Below, in pieces: positions 33,840-46,700 of a stretch of DNA of 64,000 nucleotides. Origin of the DNA: Purpureocillium takamizusanense (lineage: Eukaryota > Ascomycota > Sordariomycetes > Hypocreales > Ophiocordycipitaceae); the NCBI RefSeq assembly GCF_022605165.1, contig NC_063080.1, positions 310,001-374,000 of the forward strand, read 5' to 3'. The first letter of the stretch is position 1, and every line of letters begins with the position of its first letter. The notes beneath the pieces are model-generated. The model did not search any database. It saw only the letters and a list, made by a program, of their open reading frames with translations, and had not been told where the DNA came from. Made by a program: the position numbers and the translations under genes.

Positions 33840-35154
33840 TTACAGCTCGTCCCGAGCGGACACGCCCGCAGATTCATCCGACCGTCTCATCAGCCGCCTC
33901 GTTCCAGCCATGGTGGCCGCGAGATGCGCAAAGTCGGGCGCGTCCTCGCCGATGCCCCAGGCAAAGACGCCCCCCGCGTGAAACGGCCCGACGACATCCG
34001 CGAGCTTCCGCTCAATCGTCTGTGGCGTGTCAAAGGACCACCAGCGCCTCTCCGCCTCGTCCCAGTAGCCGTAACTGCCGTCCTCAAAGTAGGCGCCGCG
34101 GCTACGCGCGCGAGCAAACGACTCGGCGAGCTCGCTTGGGACCTCGTCGTGCCAGCTGAAGGCGGCCGTCTTGCCCGTGTCGGCGCCCGTGTCCGGGTCC
34201 TCGAGGCCCTGCGTCCGGCACCCCAAGGGTCGATCCGAGTCGCAGTCCTGCGTCATGAACCACTTGACGTAGTAGCCGAGCCCGAGGTTTAGCATGGCTG
34301 GCGGCGCACCGCGGTCCACGTAGCGCTGCAGGGCATCGCGGGAGTCGGCCACGCCGCTGTGATGGCGGACCGTGGTGTCTCGCCTGTTCATCATGTCGTA
34401 CGTCATGACATTGATGAAGTCGACGCTTCGAATGATGCGCGGAACGGTGGAGGGGGCAAAGGCCATCAAGTCGCGTTCCAATGCAGGGACGGCGATGGAC
34501 AGGATCTTGTGCGTGCCCAACGAGGCACGCAAGGCGTCAAGCAGTCGACAAAACGCGTCGACCTCCCACTTGCGTTTGTCGTTGGGGACTTGCTTGTAGT
34601 CGTCACGGTTGCCCCTGTGCTGCTCGTCAGCCATCTGCCGGTGGGGGGCAACGTCAAGTGGGGGACGAGACTTACCCCGGATACTCCCAGTCAATGTCGA
34701 CGCCGTCGGCGCCAGTCTGAGCCACCATGGCTGCGACCTGCCCTGCCCAACGGTCCCTCGCTTTGGCATCGCGTGCGGCCTCCTCGAAGCCCAGCGAGTC
34801 GCCCCATCCGCCAATGGCAATCATGATCTTGGTGCCGGGAGTGAACTGAGGCCGGACCTGGTCGACGGTGGTGAAGAGCGGCCACTGGGGCGGCGATTGA
34901 TCAACGTTGAAGGTGTCGGACCTCATAAACGCGAGGACGACATGAGTGATGTCGGCGGTCAAGTTTGCATCCACAGGCACCACATTGTGCTGGCTGGGTT
35001 GCTGTTAGGCTTGGGTTTTCATCTGTGGTTATGAGGGGGGGGGGAGATCTTACCCGGTAAGATACATGGCGCAGCGTAGCGCTTCAGCGCCAGCCGCGGC
35101 CATGGCGACGAGGACGAGCGACCGCCAGGCAGCCCAGAGTGCGACGACTTGCAT
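33840..35154 (-). CDS. Secreted GH18 chitinase-like glycoside hydrolase
   Basis: Three exons, complement(33840-34614, 34676-34993, 35054-35154), give 397 residues. The first exon encodes a signal peptide and CAMYLTG, continued by QHNVVPVDANLTADITHVVLAF, the usual first beta strand of this GH18 group. MIAIGGWGDS and the catalytic DGVDIDWEYPG (proton donor Glu137, with Asp133 and Asp135) are intact. INVMTYDMMNRR and the late GGVFAWGIGEDA blocks complete the barrel. GH18 enzymes cleave chitin by substrate-assisted retention. In fungi they serve wall remodelling, mycoparasitism or attack on insect and nematode chitin. The 61-bp and 60-bp introns use GTAAGT and GTAAGA donors. No chitin-binding module or GPI signal was seen, so it is probably released. 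Confidence 0.9.
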
Positions 35155-37836
35155 TGTGGCTGACTCGCGAACCCGTGATGAGGTTCCGACGATGGGCTGT
35201 TGGCATGAGGAGCTGCCAACAAGCGACTGGACGGACGTGGGTTGAGGAACTGCTGCCCTGCACCCACAGTGTCGCGTGAGGTACCCCTGCGCGCTGCCTC
35301 AGGCCACCGCCAGCATAGCACCTTCATCTGCAGCCGGCTGGATCACAACAACACACTTGGATTGGGGATTCAAGTAGGTTTCGTCTCCGAGCCAGATGGC
35401 CTATTCATGACCCATGAGGAAGGCCACGCGCGCAGCGCTTTCCGCGCACGCTCGCTGCTGGCGCGCGGGTTTGATACGAAGGATTCACTCGCCAGCAGCG
35501 TTGCCGCGATGCGGTTTGCCTGACAAATGCTTTGCGAATCCGCTCCTACTAGTAGTTCCATATGACGTTCATGATACGCAGGGTAGGAACTGTAGTTACA
35601 GTACTGCCTATACTTGGCACCCACGTACTTTGTACGAGTCCATGTCGTGCCCTTGCGCGACGAGAGGAGTCCCGACCCCGGCTGCTCTCCAGGCATCAGC
35701 TTTTTCGTCGGAGCACAGCGTTGCCAGCCAACGATGCCCATGGGCTCTTGGCCAATTGACGGCAGTCGACAGGCCTCGAAAAAGGAAGCAAAAGCAATAA
35801 ATCATGTGCCGTACAATATGTACGCCGGCAACCCGGCCAACCGCCTTCCATAATGGTACCTAACGAGGCACAAAGGAATAGCTCCCTAGCACCGTAGAGG
35901 AGGTACTTATAGTACTGCGCAGAGCGGGGGCGATTGCAGACGCAACTTTGACACCTACAAAGTACTAAAGTAGAGGTACTTAGGCATGCGTTGACTGCCA
36001 CCACTGCTTCAATGGCTTCCAGTGCCGCGGCCAACCATTTATGAGGTGCGTGCGGGTGTAGAAAGGCAATGAGCCCAGAACCTGGAACGTGCGGGGGGGC
36101 AGATGCCACCGACCCGAGGCGGGCACGGGGATCGAGGCTGCGTTGCGCTGTCACCTGTCACAAGGTTGGAACGGGCCCGCCGTCGAGACGGGATGGAATT
36201 GTTGCTTGTCTGCCAGCCCGTGTGAGCTCAGCAACAATGCTTCACTGTCAAACGGGTGCTAGCTCACCTTAGTAGAGGTAAGGTACCTTAAGGTGGCCGT
36301 GTAAGCCCCAATGCCTTGCGAGCCATGCCAACCAGTTGCCTGGCAGCTGTTGCCTCTGCTGGGCTTGTTCACGTTCAGGAGGGAGCTGGGTAGGTACGAA
36401 GAACAGAGCGGCTCAATGGTTGTCAAGTCGGCCCCGGGACGTATCGGTTTGTAGTGTGGTACTTTGCAACAGACGGGTCTGCACGCGTGTGAGCATGTAC
36501 CATCTTACCCCTCGTACGAACCGCCGGCCCACCGGAGCTCTGCCCTGCTGCAACCTCGTAGGTACCTTACCCCTACCAAGCCTGAGAAGCGCCCCGCCCC
36601 GGTGCTTCAGCGCTCCAGCTGCCCCGTGGTGCACTCACGCCAGCCCTTCTGGTTCCATTTGGACCAGCACCACCAGCACCACAAGCAGCAGGCACAGGGG
36701 GCGGGGGCAGCCAAAAAAAAAAAAAGATCAGACTCAATTCAAACCCTGGGGGGGGTCACATATCGACCATGGGCCCCTCTCTCTGCCAATTAGGTACCTA
36801 CCTCTGTACCGTTTGGCTGCCATGCCATGCTCCTCCTCCCAAACCTGAACCCGCCGCAGCCCAGCCCAGCCCAGCCCAGCCTACCACCCGCCTCATCCAG
36901 TCTCGCCCACCTACCAACATTATTCCTCCCATCTGTCCTCATGCCAGCTGCCGCACCTGCGCTCAACTCGCCAGCATCACCACCATCATCACCATCACCA
37001 CCTCACCACTTCACCACCACCACCACCGCGGCCGCCATCGCTCTCTAGCCTCGCCACCGCCGAGCGCTTGCCCGCCCGCCCGCCTGTCGCGATCGAGGTG
37101 CCCGCCCGCTTGCCGCGTCACGCGCCCGTCGCCGGTGCCCCCACGATGCAATTCGAGTAAACATCGTGTCCAGTGCAATATCTGCTGGCTGCTTGTCGCG
37201 CGACACTGCACCTCCAGCCGCAGCCACCACCACCACCAAGTTACCACTGCTACAATCACCGCCGTCGCCGCCTGTCAAGCCAACCAACACGCCTGGCAGC
37301 CAGCCAGCAGCACACCAGCGACATCCGACTCGACTCGGCGCCCAACCAACCACCGCCGCCGACCCCTCGTTTGTTGTCTGGCTGGGCTCGTCCTGTCCGA
37401 CCTTGTCCTGTCCAGTCCAGTCCAGTCCTATCCTGACCTGATCCGACCGGACCTGGGCCTGCCCTGTGCTGCCCCGTCTCTCCAAACCAGACGGACTTCT
37501 CCTCGCTGGCCCGTCGGCATGACCATGCCTGTTGGCGACTGCGACGCCGAAGCGACGTCCATCAACTAACCTCGAATCCTTCCACGCGCGCCCTCGACCT
37601 GGTTTCGACGCGCCCGTCGTTGCCGCCACAATCATCATCGACCCACGCCGAACGCACGCACGTCGCGACGACGGCCGTACACACCCACGCCCCAGCGCTC
37701 GCGCGCGGCGTCCCGTTACACTAGCATCTGATCGCCGCCGCGACCTTTCTTTCCCATCGCCGCCCTCGCGCCGCCTCTTCCATCGCCCTCCCTTCATCCG
37801 ACGGCACGCCCCCCGGCCCCCGGGCGACACGCCGCC
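35155..37836. other. Long intergenic region upstream of the capping-enzyme gene
   Basis: About 2.7 kb holding the divergent promoters of the GH18 gene (left) and the RNA triphosphatase gene (right). The right 1 kb is pyrimidine- and CAC/CCAG-rich and includes (CCCAG)4 near 36860, so it may be a long 5' leader with introns. Palindromic AGGTACCTTA-like boxes occur at about 36275-36295. No gene is supported. Confidence 0.45.
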
Positions 37837-40553
37837 ATGGACCTTCGCTCCGTCCTCAACACGTCGGACAATGGCGATCGCGGCCCCCCCAAGGCGCCGC
37901 TGACGCCCCAGCAGCAAAAACAGCCGCCACCGCAGCCTCTGTCGCAGCCTCATCCCGCCCAAAGCCCGGCCCAATACGGCGCCTACCGCGAGTATGCCCA
38001 ACAACAACCGCAGCAGCAGCAGCCGCCGCCATCGCAGCAGCAGCAGCAGCAGCAACACATGAGCCAGGACTATCCTCACCATCCTCATCAACCGCAGCAA
38101 CCACACCAACAGCAGCAGCATCCCCACGGCGCCTATCCGCAGCCCCAGTACCAGAACGCGCTGCAGCACCACGCGGCCCGTGACGCGCCGCCGCCTCCCC
38201 CCCTTCGGCCTGCCGGGTCCTTCCACGATGTTCGCTCCCCCGGCGGCGCCGCACACGTCCCGCCTCAATCGCCCTACCGTCCGACGCCGACGCCCACCAA
38301 TGCCCCCGCGGGCGCTGCTGGATATCCATTTCCGCCTCAGGCAACTCCTGAGATGCCCAGCCCCAGCCAGAGGCATCAGTATCCCCCTACGCCGTACCAG
38401 CAGCAGCAGCAGCAGCCGCCTTCGCAACACCAACGGCGTGACAGTTACTCACAGGCTGGTGTCGCGGGCCACGCCTACGTGCAACCGCAACAGGTGCCAC
38501 AGACCCCTCCCATCGGCACCTCAGGCGCCTCATCCCATGTCTACATGCATCAGCGCTCCCAGTCGACGCACTCGACACCCACCCCGACCTCGGCGCACAG
38601 CCAGCAACACTTTGGCCCTCCACACGTCCACGGCAGCCCCGTCGTCGCCTCCCAGCCCCATCCCGCTGACTTCAATCGACAGCCTTCACAGCCCCCGACG
38701 CCGATAGGACCGCCGCCGCCCGTCGCCAGGCAGTCGACCGGCTTCGCCCAGCCGCCGAGCCCCTACCAACAGCGCATGTCCTCGGTCGGCCAGCCCCAGG
38801 CTTCGCCCACGAGCCACCCGCCGCCTCCGCTGCCGCCCCACGCCGCCCAGCGCATGCCCAGCAGCAGCAGCACCACCCACGCCGCTTACGAGTCTCCCGC
38901 GCACGACTCCCCCCACAGCCGGCCCATATCCCGCCACGGCCCCGAGCGGGAGAGCAGCCTGCGCGAGAGCAGTCTGTCCGTCAGCCCGCGCACCCGCGTT
39001 GCCTCGCTTGCTAGCAGCTCCGACAGAGACAGGCAGCCCCCTTCAGCCGGCCACGAGCCTGAGAAACGCCCAACACAGACGTTTCAACCCATGGCCGTCG
39101 ACACCGCCGCCGCCATCGCCGCCACCGCTGCCGACCGCGCCGTCACTCCTGCCAAACGCAAGCTCGAAGACCGCAGCATGAGCCCCAGGGAGCTTGAGAA
39201 CCGGCAAATCCGGCCACCCCCCGGCGAGGTAAACGGCCGAGTCCAGAAAGCACCAACCCCCGAGCCCACCAAGAAGCGCCGGCAAGTCCGCGCACGACCT
39301 CCCATCTGGGCCCAGAGCGCCCACACTCTCGGCAACAGACCCCCGGCTCACCCCAACTTTGTCCTCCAGAAGCGGCCCAATCTGCACGTAAACGGCAAGC
39401 AAGAGACCAAGCCGGAGCGCCCGAGCCGCCAGCCATCGCCCGAGGCGCAGCGGGCGCAGCAGGGCAGCGTTGCCGCCAACCCGCCGCCGCCGCCCGTCGA
39501 GGCGGGCCCCCAGGACATCCTGGGACCGTGGGAGGCGAGCATCACGGGCATCAAGCCCTATGAGGAGGTGTCCAAGAAGATCGCCGACTTCATCTTTATC
39601 AACGCCGTCAACAACCGCGATATCAAGGAGATTGTCAGCCGCGGCATCCACTTCGAGATCGAGGCCAAGCTGGGTACGCTCATCGACAAGGACACAAACC
39701 ACCGCGTGGAGCGGTACCTGGAGACGGAGACGGTGCTACAGGACACGGGCCGTGTGGCGTTTCGTAGTAGCATGACGGAGGTGAGTCTGGCTCCAGCCGC
39801 TTTTTGACGTTGCCTTGTACTGACTGCATGCTACAGGCCCACCACAAGGCATTCAACGAGTTCCTGAACCAGATGGTGATTCAGACGGATCCGCGCGCCG
39901 GCACGAACCGGGTGCAAGTGCACTACAAGCACCGTCGCGAGATCGATCGCTACTTTGAGCTCCCACCCGACCTGCAGAACCGGCTGCCTGGGTGCGTGCG
40001 CTCTCGGCTGGGCGCCCGCGCGCGTAATGTGCGCGTGAGGGTGACGTACGACCAGCGGACGCGCGAGGTGCTGGACAAGATCATCAAGGCGCGGGTGGCC
40101 GACATTGACCTGCACATGCCGTCGTGCCCGATGGACTGCCGGCTGAGCATCAACCTCGAGATGCCGTGGGAAGGCTCGGTCGAGGAGCTGGAGCGGCTGG
40201 CGGCGAGCCCGGTAGACCGGCAGCCAGACAGGAACAAGGACCGTCTGAGCTACAGCCAGGGGCATTATCAGGTGGACCTGACGCAGGTGACGGTGACGAC
40301 GCCGGGACCAGGAGTAGGCGCCCCCCGTGGCTGCCCCCATTGCACTCATTGCATCAAGGCTAACGCAAAGGCAAAGCAGAACGCGCAGCGGACGGAGAAG
40401 GAGCACGAGCTGGAGATTGAGGTGTCGCCGGAGATTGTGCTCGACCAGGGCAACAGGGCGATGAACGGAGCGCCCCATCGGTACCAGGAGCTGGTGGAGG
40501 GCCTGGTGGACAATGTGCGGCTGCTTGCCCGCAAGGCGCGGGAGTTTGGCTAA
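37837..40553 (+). CDS. CET1: mRNA-capping enzyme subunit beta (RNA 5'-triphosphatase)
   Basis: Two exons, 37837-39780 and 39837-40553, give 886 residues. The C-terminal 320 residues are the tunnel-type triphosphatase. Motif A is FEIEAKLG (Glu607, Glu609, Lys611), followed by basic strands (VQVHYKHRREIDRYFELP and RNVRVRVTYDQRT), and motif C is ELEIEV (Glu839, Glu841, Glu843). The glutamates bind the metal that removes the gamma-phosphate from nascent mRNA 5' ends, the first step of cap formation, together with the separate guanylyltransferase in the nucleus. The first 560 residues are Gln/Pro/Ser-rich and probably disordered, with CAG-coded Gln runs (residues about 50-110). The start (MDLRSVLNTSDN) is conserved-looking and in good context. 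It is an essential single-copy gene in related fungi. Confidence 0.92.
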
Positions 40554-41162
40554 AAGGATACCACGGGGGGAGTGTGTGTAAGTTGTTCGTGTGCGTGTAA
40601 GTTGTTTGCAGGAGGTGCAAAGCACGGACAACGACGACGACGACGACGACGAGAGAGGGGACTGGGGCGTGTATGTGGCTTCGGGGTGTGGTCTGGCCAT
40701 ACTAGTAGCATGTGAAGCCGGGACAGACAGAGCCAGCCCAGGCACGGCAAGGCAGCTGAGAGGGAAGCTGCGGAGGCTGATGGATGTGCAGCGAGACGAG
40801 ACGACACCGACACTGTACGTACTATGTAGAATATCAAAGACGGGGTCACACACGGACCACGGGGGTTGGTTGGTCCTGCGAGGGACGGACGGACGGACAG
40901 ACGACGGGGGAGGGAGGCTTGGAGGGGGCCATCCTTGTCTCAGTTTAGGCCTTTTGCCGCATCGCATGTACAGTAGCGATGAGGACGATGGGAGAAATGT
41001 ACCATCGGGGACGGGGCACTTGGTTGACTTGATGTGGTTCGTTGTTGTTTTTCCCGGGGGGGTGTTGTGAGCGGTGCGAAGTGCGAGCGTTGTGCGTGTC
41101 TGTCGTGTTTCTGTCACGCCCATGTGTCCGTGCATCTGTCTGTCCCATGCCAGGCGTCTTCC

Positions 41163-41320
41163 ATCTATCCCAGGGAGGTTGTCTATGCGGATTGTATGCA
41201 CACATTCACCCCAGCGAGGCTCTCAACGCGGGTTGTATGCATGCATACATCCATCCCAGCGAGGTTGTCTATGCGGGTTATATGCACGTACAAGATTCCC
41301 ATCGAGGCTGTCTACTCTAC
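41163..41320. repeat. Imperfect 43-45 bp tandem repeat, about 3.5 copies
   Basis: The unit contains CCCAGsGAGGyTsTCwAyGCGG followed by RTTRTATGCA and an ACAT-rich spacer. Copies begin near 41167, 41211, 41254 and, truncated, 41299. The copies differ by scattered substitutions. Confidence 0.75.
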
Positions 41321-41633
41321 GCGGCATGCAAGACGAAGCATAGTGGACAAACACCAAAAAAAACGCGGCGGGCCGGGGTCAAAATCAATAAGCGTGTGTG
41401 TGTGTGTGTGTGTGTCTTGGGTGGTATGTACAAAAAGGAGTATTCAGCCGGTCAGTCAGTCAGTCAGTCGTGCGTATCGTCTCGTTGGGGATGTGAAGAG
41501 GCCCCCGGTCAGTCATGGGACCTCTCCCCCTGCCCCGGTCTCTTTCTCGTTCCTTCACTGTCTGCCCCTTTTCTTTCGCTCTTTGCCCGTCCCGTCTTCC
41601 GCTCTCGTCATGGATCTTGGTCCAGCAGCCCAG

Positions 41634-41661
41634 CTCTCTCTCTCTCTCTCTCTCTCTCTCT
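41634..41661. repeat. (CT)14 microsatellite
   Basis: A perfect CT run in the 3' flank of the permease gene. Confidence 0.9.
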
Positions 41662-41712
41662 GGCTTCAGATGATCCATTACCGCCTGCCCATCTAAATAA
41701 CCTACCCACCAC

Positions 41713-43737
41713 CTACCTAATGTCGGACAGGCGCCGGGCGGACGTCGCATCCGTCTCGGCGTCGTCGGCGTCGGCCTTGCCCCCGATGGCCTTGGCGTCG
41801 CGCTCGACGAGCTCGACGTTGCGGGCGTCAATGTCGTCCTCCATCTCGGGCGGCAGGATGAGGTTGAGCAGCATGCAGACGACGGCGGTGACGGCGAAGC
41901 CCGTCTCCATGACGAGGATGATGGCGCTGAGGAAGCCCTGCAGGGCGTGGTTGTCGCCCTTGTAGGTGAAGACGTGGTCAAAGTACTTGGGCACGAGGGT
42001 GGCGCCGTAGCCGAGCGACAGCCCCGTGGTGAGGATGAAGCGGGTGCGACGGTCAAAGGCGGCCCCGCGGACGACAATGGCCATGCCGGCGACGGCGACG
42101 GCGGCGAAGAGGAAGGTGGTCATGCCGCCGAGGACGGGCTTGGGGATGGCGACGAGGGCGGCGGCGAACTTGGCAAAGACGCCCATGACGATGAGGAAGA
42201 AGCAGCAGGCGATGCCGGCGGTGCGGTTGGCGCAGCGGGTGAGGGCGATGACGCCGTTGTTCTGGGCGAAGCGGCTCATGGGCGTCATGGTCATGAGGGC
42301 GGCGACGATGCAGTTGAGCCCGTCGGCGAGCAGGCCGCCCTGGATGCGCGACTCGTAGGTCCGGCCCTCGACCTCGAGGCGCGAGAGGTCGCACGTGGCG
42401 GTGATGTCGCCGACGGCCTCGGTCGCGCAGATGACGTAGACGGCCATGAGCGGGAGGACGAGCGGGCCGTAGACGGTGAGGGGAAAAGTGCGCACCCAGA
42501 TGAAGGACGCGACGGGGGCCGAGTCGATGCCCGCGGCGTCAAAGTAGCCCGTCGCGGCGGCGATGATGCACCCGACGAGCAGGCCGATGACGACCGACGT
42601 GGACTTCATGATGGGGGAGCCGAAGCGCTCGCACAGCACAATGGTGATAAAGGCGGAGAAGCCCAGACCCAGAAACTCAGCCGACCCCCAAGCGAGCGCG
42701 TGCGGCGCCTCGACGTTGGGACACAGGGCGAAGAACGCGGCGGCGGCCTCCCCGCCCGCGGACGCCGGGTCGGCGCACGACCCGCTGCCGCCCATCCAGT
42801 CCTTGAAGCCGCTCTCGATGAGGTGCACGCCGATGAGCATGACGGTCGGGCCCGTGACGATGGGGGGGAACATGTTGAGGAGGACGCGTGGCGGGAGGAA
42901 GGAGATGAGGATCTCGACGAGGGCGCAGACGGACGAGGTGCCGAGGACGGCGCCGTAGCCGTGCGGGCAGGGGAGGGGCGCGCCGGTGGACGGGTCGGAC
43001 GGGCAGAAGCCGTTGGCGTACATTTGCCGGAAGGCGCCGAGGGCGATGGGGATGGTGGAGAAGGAGATGCCGACGACGGAGAGGACGCCGGTGCCGATGA
43101 AGTAGCTGGGTGTTGTCAGCGGACAGAAGATACTAGACACAGTGGACATTGGAAGAGAGGGGGGGGTGTGGTAAGTGAGGGCCGCGGCGAGAGTGTAGAT
43201 GGTGCAAGTGGGGAGGGGTCATGGTGGTGATGAGAGTGGACATGCTGTAAGTGAGAGGCAGGAAAGAACTCGGTCGAAGCACCCCCGCACATACTTTGTC
43301 TTGGGGACGCGCACGCGGTTAATCTGCACCGCCGACAGGATCCCCGACACAATCAGCGCCGTCGACACCAGGTACTGCTGGTCCGCGCCCGAGAGGTTCG
43401 CGCCGCCGCTCCCGCTCAGGATGATGGGCGGCGTGATGACGCCCGCGAGCATGGCCAGCGCGTGCTGCAGGCCCAGCAGCATGGCCAGGAACACGGGCAT
43501 GCGGTCGTTGACGCCGAAGAAGGGGCTGCTCGTCGGCCGCTTGCCCCCGCGGTTCATGAAGGGCAGGTTCGGCCGGAAGAGGAACGCGTAGTCGTAGTCG
43601 CCCACGAGGCCGTCGCGCGTCGTGAACGCCCGCCGCAGGGAGCGCAGGCGCGCGACGAAGCGCGCGGCGAGGGCGGAGGGGTGCCGCGGGGTGTGCACGA
43701 CGGGCGTGATGGCGCTGGGGGAGGAGTCTTCGTCCAT
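41713..43737 (-). CDS. Nucleobase permease, NAT/NCS2 family (purine/xanthine-uric acid type)
   Basis: Two exons, complement(41713-43105, 43295-43737), give 611 residues. The TM1 QH motif is present (GLQHALAML), as is the NAT signature QNNGVIALTR (Gln429 to Arg438) followed by CANR. Other family blocks are LPFMNRGGKRPTSSPFFGV before TM1, MFPPIVTGPTVMLIG, GSPIMKSTSVVIGLL, MAVYVICATEAVGDITA and PKPVLGGMTTFLFA. About twelve to fourteen membrane segments are expected. This arrangement matches fungal proton-coupled xanthine/uric acid transporters of the UapA/UapC type, so plasma-membrane purine uptake is likely, although specificity depends on residues that need alignment. The Asp/Glu-rich C-terminal tail (PEMEDDIDARN, DADDAETDATSARR) probably governs endocytic turnover. 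It is convergent with the capping-enzyme gene. Confidence 0.92.
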
Positions 43738-46700
43738 GGCGGTGGTGGTGCTTGTGAGGCGGGCAGTCGTTGATGTTTGGTGTCTATGTGGTTTAGTATA
43801 CAGATGGTGGAAGTGAGTTCAGCTTTGAGGCTGTAGATGTTGATGGTCCGGTCCGGGGCCCGAGGATCCAGGGTCGGGTCGGGTGATGGGTAGGCTGCGT
43901 TGAGAAGAAGATGAAAGCTTCAGCGGCGGCAACGGGGCATCAGAGACGAGTTTAAGAGACTCTTCATGCGCTGACCAGAGGAGACGAGACGGGACGAGAT
44001 GACGCGCGAGGGGACTGGCGGTTATTGTCAGGCAAACCTGCTGAATCCTGGCGGTTGTTGGGCGGAAACCTGCTGAAGCCGGGGCTCGTTGCGCGCGGCC
44101 TCTGTGTCGTCGAGGAGGAGACGCGATGGATCGATTCCCTTGACGCTATGCGAGTAATTTTCTAGAAGGCGTGTCTATTGGAAACGTGTAAAGTGGGCGC
44201 GCCGTTGTGACGGCTCTTGTCGTCGTCGCCCTGGCGGAGGCTGAACGTGAGCGCTCTAATTGACGATGGTGTCATGTTAGTTGCGAAACTCGAAGCAGGG
44301 AAGAAGAGCCGTAAGCGGCGACACACGACGTGGAGCTTCAATGCTCATACACGTGGATGAGGATGCCCCCGGGGATTCCGTGTTGGATGAGCTCTTACCC
44401 GAGAGAAAGAGTCGTCGGCTACGCGTATGGCAGGGACAAAGTGAATTGAAGCGTCAGATTTTCGGATCGTGGAAGAGAAAAAAGTGGTGAGATTCGGCAG
44501 CAAGACGTGTGTGAGCGTCTGTGCGTCGGACGTCGTCGTAGTAATAGTAATAGTAGTAGTAAGCGGGAAGGAAGCGGAGAGGGGATGGATGGATGGATTA
44601 ATTGATCGGCAGCGGCGTCTGGCGGTGCGTCGCGGCAAACGCCTGATGCGACTAGCTCCAATCGAGGTCCGAATGAATGGCGCCGGCGACCAAACAGTTA
44701 CCGAGTAACTCGTGCGTGTCTGTACGTATGTATGTATGTAGTGTAGGACTAATACCTAAAACGCTCGTGCTTATCAGCGTGTCCCGTGGGGGGGGGGGAT
44801 GGTTGATGGTGGTGGTGGTGGGCCACGCCCTTTTATCAGTTATCAGTTGCCGTCCGTTTGCCTTTTTGTCTGCAACAGTAACTAGACCCAGCCAGCCATG
44901 TATGTACGGGCGTGTGTGTGTGTGTGTGGACAAAGTACACCAACGTCTCCCGGATGAGGCCGGTCAGGTTTAATGCTGCTGGGGGCTGAGTTGGACCTAC
45001 GGTGTACTAGCCTGCCGGATCAGCGCGAACTTGCGCCGTTCAAACGGTGACATGCTTGTTGCTGCTGCTACTTATTCGCATCCAGTCGTGAATAACTGTG
45101 TGCAGAGGCGTTATTAAGCGGACGAGACAGACAGGGGACTCAGCCAGCCAGCCAGAGCGAGAGTGTATAGTGAGTGTATACTGTAGAATGTGGGGAAAGG
45201 ACAAAGTCCAACAGCGTCGTCGGAGATGCCCGATGGCATGGACAAAGTAGCAGGATTCCTTGACTGCCTGTGCGCGCGCATCAAACAGGGTGCGTTTCTC
45301 CTCATCGTCCTACTGCGGCTCTTGACCTGGAGCCGGTCCAGTCCATGGATGGTACCGCATCGAGTCTGATTTGGTCTGGTTTGTCCCCCTTTTGTTTTGC
45401 CCTTGTATGTATTCTTCAACACCGCAGGCAGCAAGGGTCAGCCAAGCGTCTGGTCCGCGCCGACCGGGGGGTTCTGTCGTTGGCATCTCGGCGCATCGAC
45501 CATCACGAGCTACCCTTCGAATGGTGACGACGGAGCATGCATGCGCCTTCCAGAGCCACCACATCCCAAGACATCCATAATTTAGACTCGATGTGCCTCT
45601 CGCACGCCCAGCGGCATGGCATGGCGCATTTTGCGGGGGAGGGGCGCACCGGCGGCAAGGGGCTTGGTTCGTTCACGTTCCATGACTCACAGAAACTGCC
45701 CTGCCGCCCGCCAGCTCGGTAACTAACTAGTCTGGCCGTTCCTTGGGCTCAACCCTCACCTCTTCTCGCCGCAGTCCAGCAAGTAGGCAGGTCTGAAGGA
45801 GGGGAAGGGGGGACTGTATCTTTTGGAGAAACAACCCCCCCCCCGGGACGAGGCCGCGTCTTGGGGTACATACGGCCATGCGGTTGTTGCTGCGGCGTGG
45901 CGAGCTCCGCGGCCGGTTTTCGCGGGATGCCGCCGTCTGCATCGTGTCCGGTCCGCACGGTGAGTCTGAGCATCAGCATCAGCATCTCGGAGACTGGAGG
46001 GATAGATGGGGAGTGGCGGAGGAAGAGAAGCTGTGTTTGACAAGACATGCCGAGACGTGGTTCGGGCCTCCCTGCGTCTTCAGATCCGAGGCTCCCGACC
46101 CGCTGAATGCGGTGCCTGCCCCATCTTGAGCGCGACCCTCCAGGCCGGGCGGGCGGTCTGACTACTATGCCAGCGGTGGACCTGTCGTGTCGATGCTGCG
46201 GCCCGCGGGGGGCCTTCATCAGCAGCTACAGTACCTTGATACCAAATCTCGAGACGCTCTCACTGTTCAATGCGACGCCGAGGACGGCCCTGCGCGACGA
46301 CCCGATGCAGCAGCCGTTGCTCAACAACTGCTACGCTGTCCCCTTCAGGCGAAGACGTCCGACGCCGCACCTGATGACTGATGTCACCGAGCAGGCCAAG
46401 GCTTCCGGACTCGGTCCATCCATCACTGGCAGTGAGTGTGTTATCCAGCCTACCGCCACCCGTATCGTCAGCGGGTCTTGTCTTGCTGGGGTCCTCGCTG
46501 CACGGCGGACATGGAAGCGGGCGGGCCCCCTCTCCCAACGTGAAGATAAGCCTCGGCGGGTCGGCCGGCGCGAGGCGAGCGGGCCCTTAGGCCCTGCATT
46601 TTTTTTTTGACAACGGTTCTTCCTGGGAAGCGAGCAAGGGGGATCGATCCAGTTGATTTGCATTTGCATGACTACGGGGCAGATATCGTGAATCACAGAC

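Larger units (their letters stand above)
40554..41712. other. Intergenic region rich in tandem repeats
   Basis: About 1.16 kb between convergent genes. It contains (GAC)n at about 40628-40651, a 43-bp tandem repeat (41163-41320), a GT microsatellite (41393-41415), a TCAG repeat (about 41450-41468) and a CT microsatellite (41634-41661). No coding sequence is supported. Confidence 0.6.

Noticed and set aside
45878..46610. Two adjacent plus-strand frames that could be exons of one gene
   Set aside because: No splice join gave a sensible protein and no motif was recognised. Left out for lack of support.
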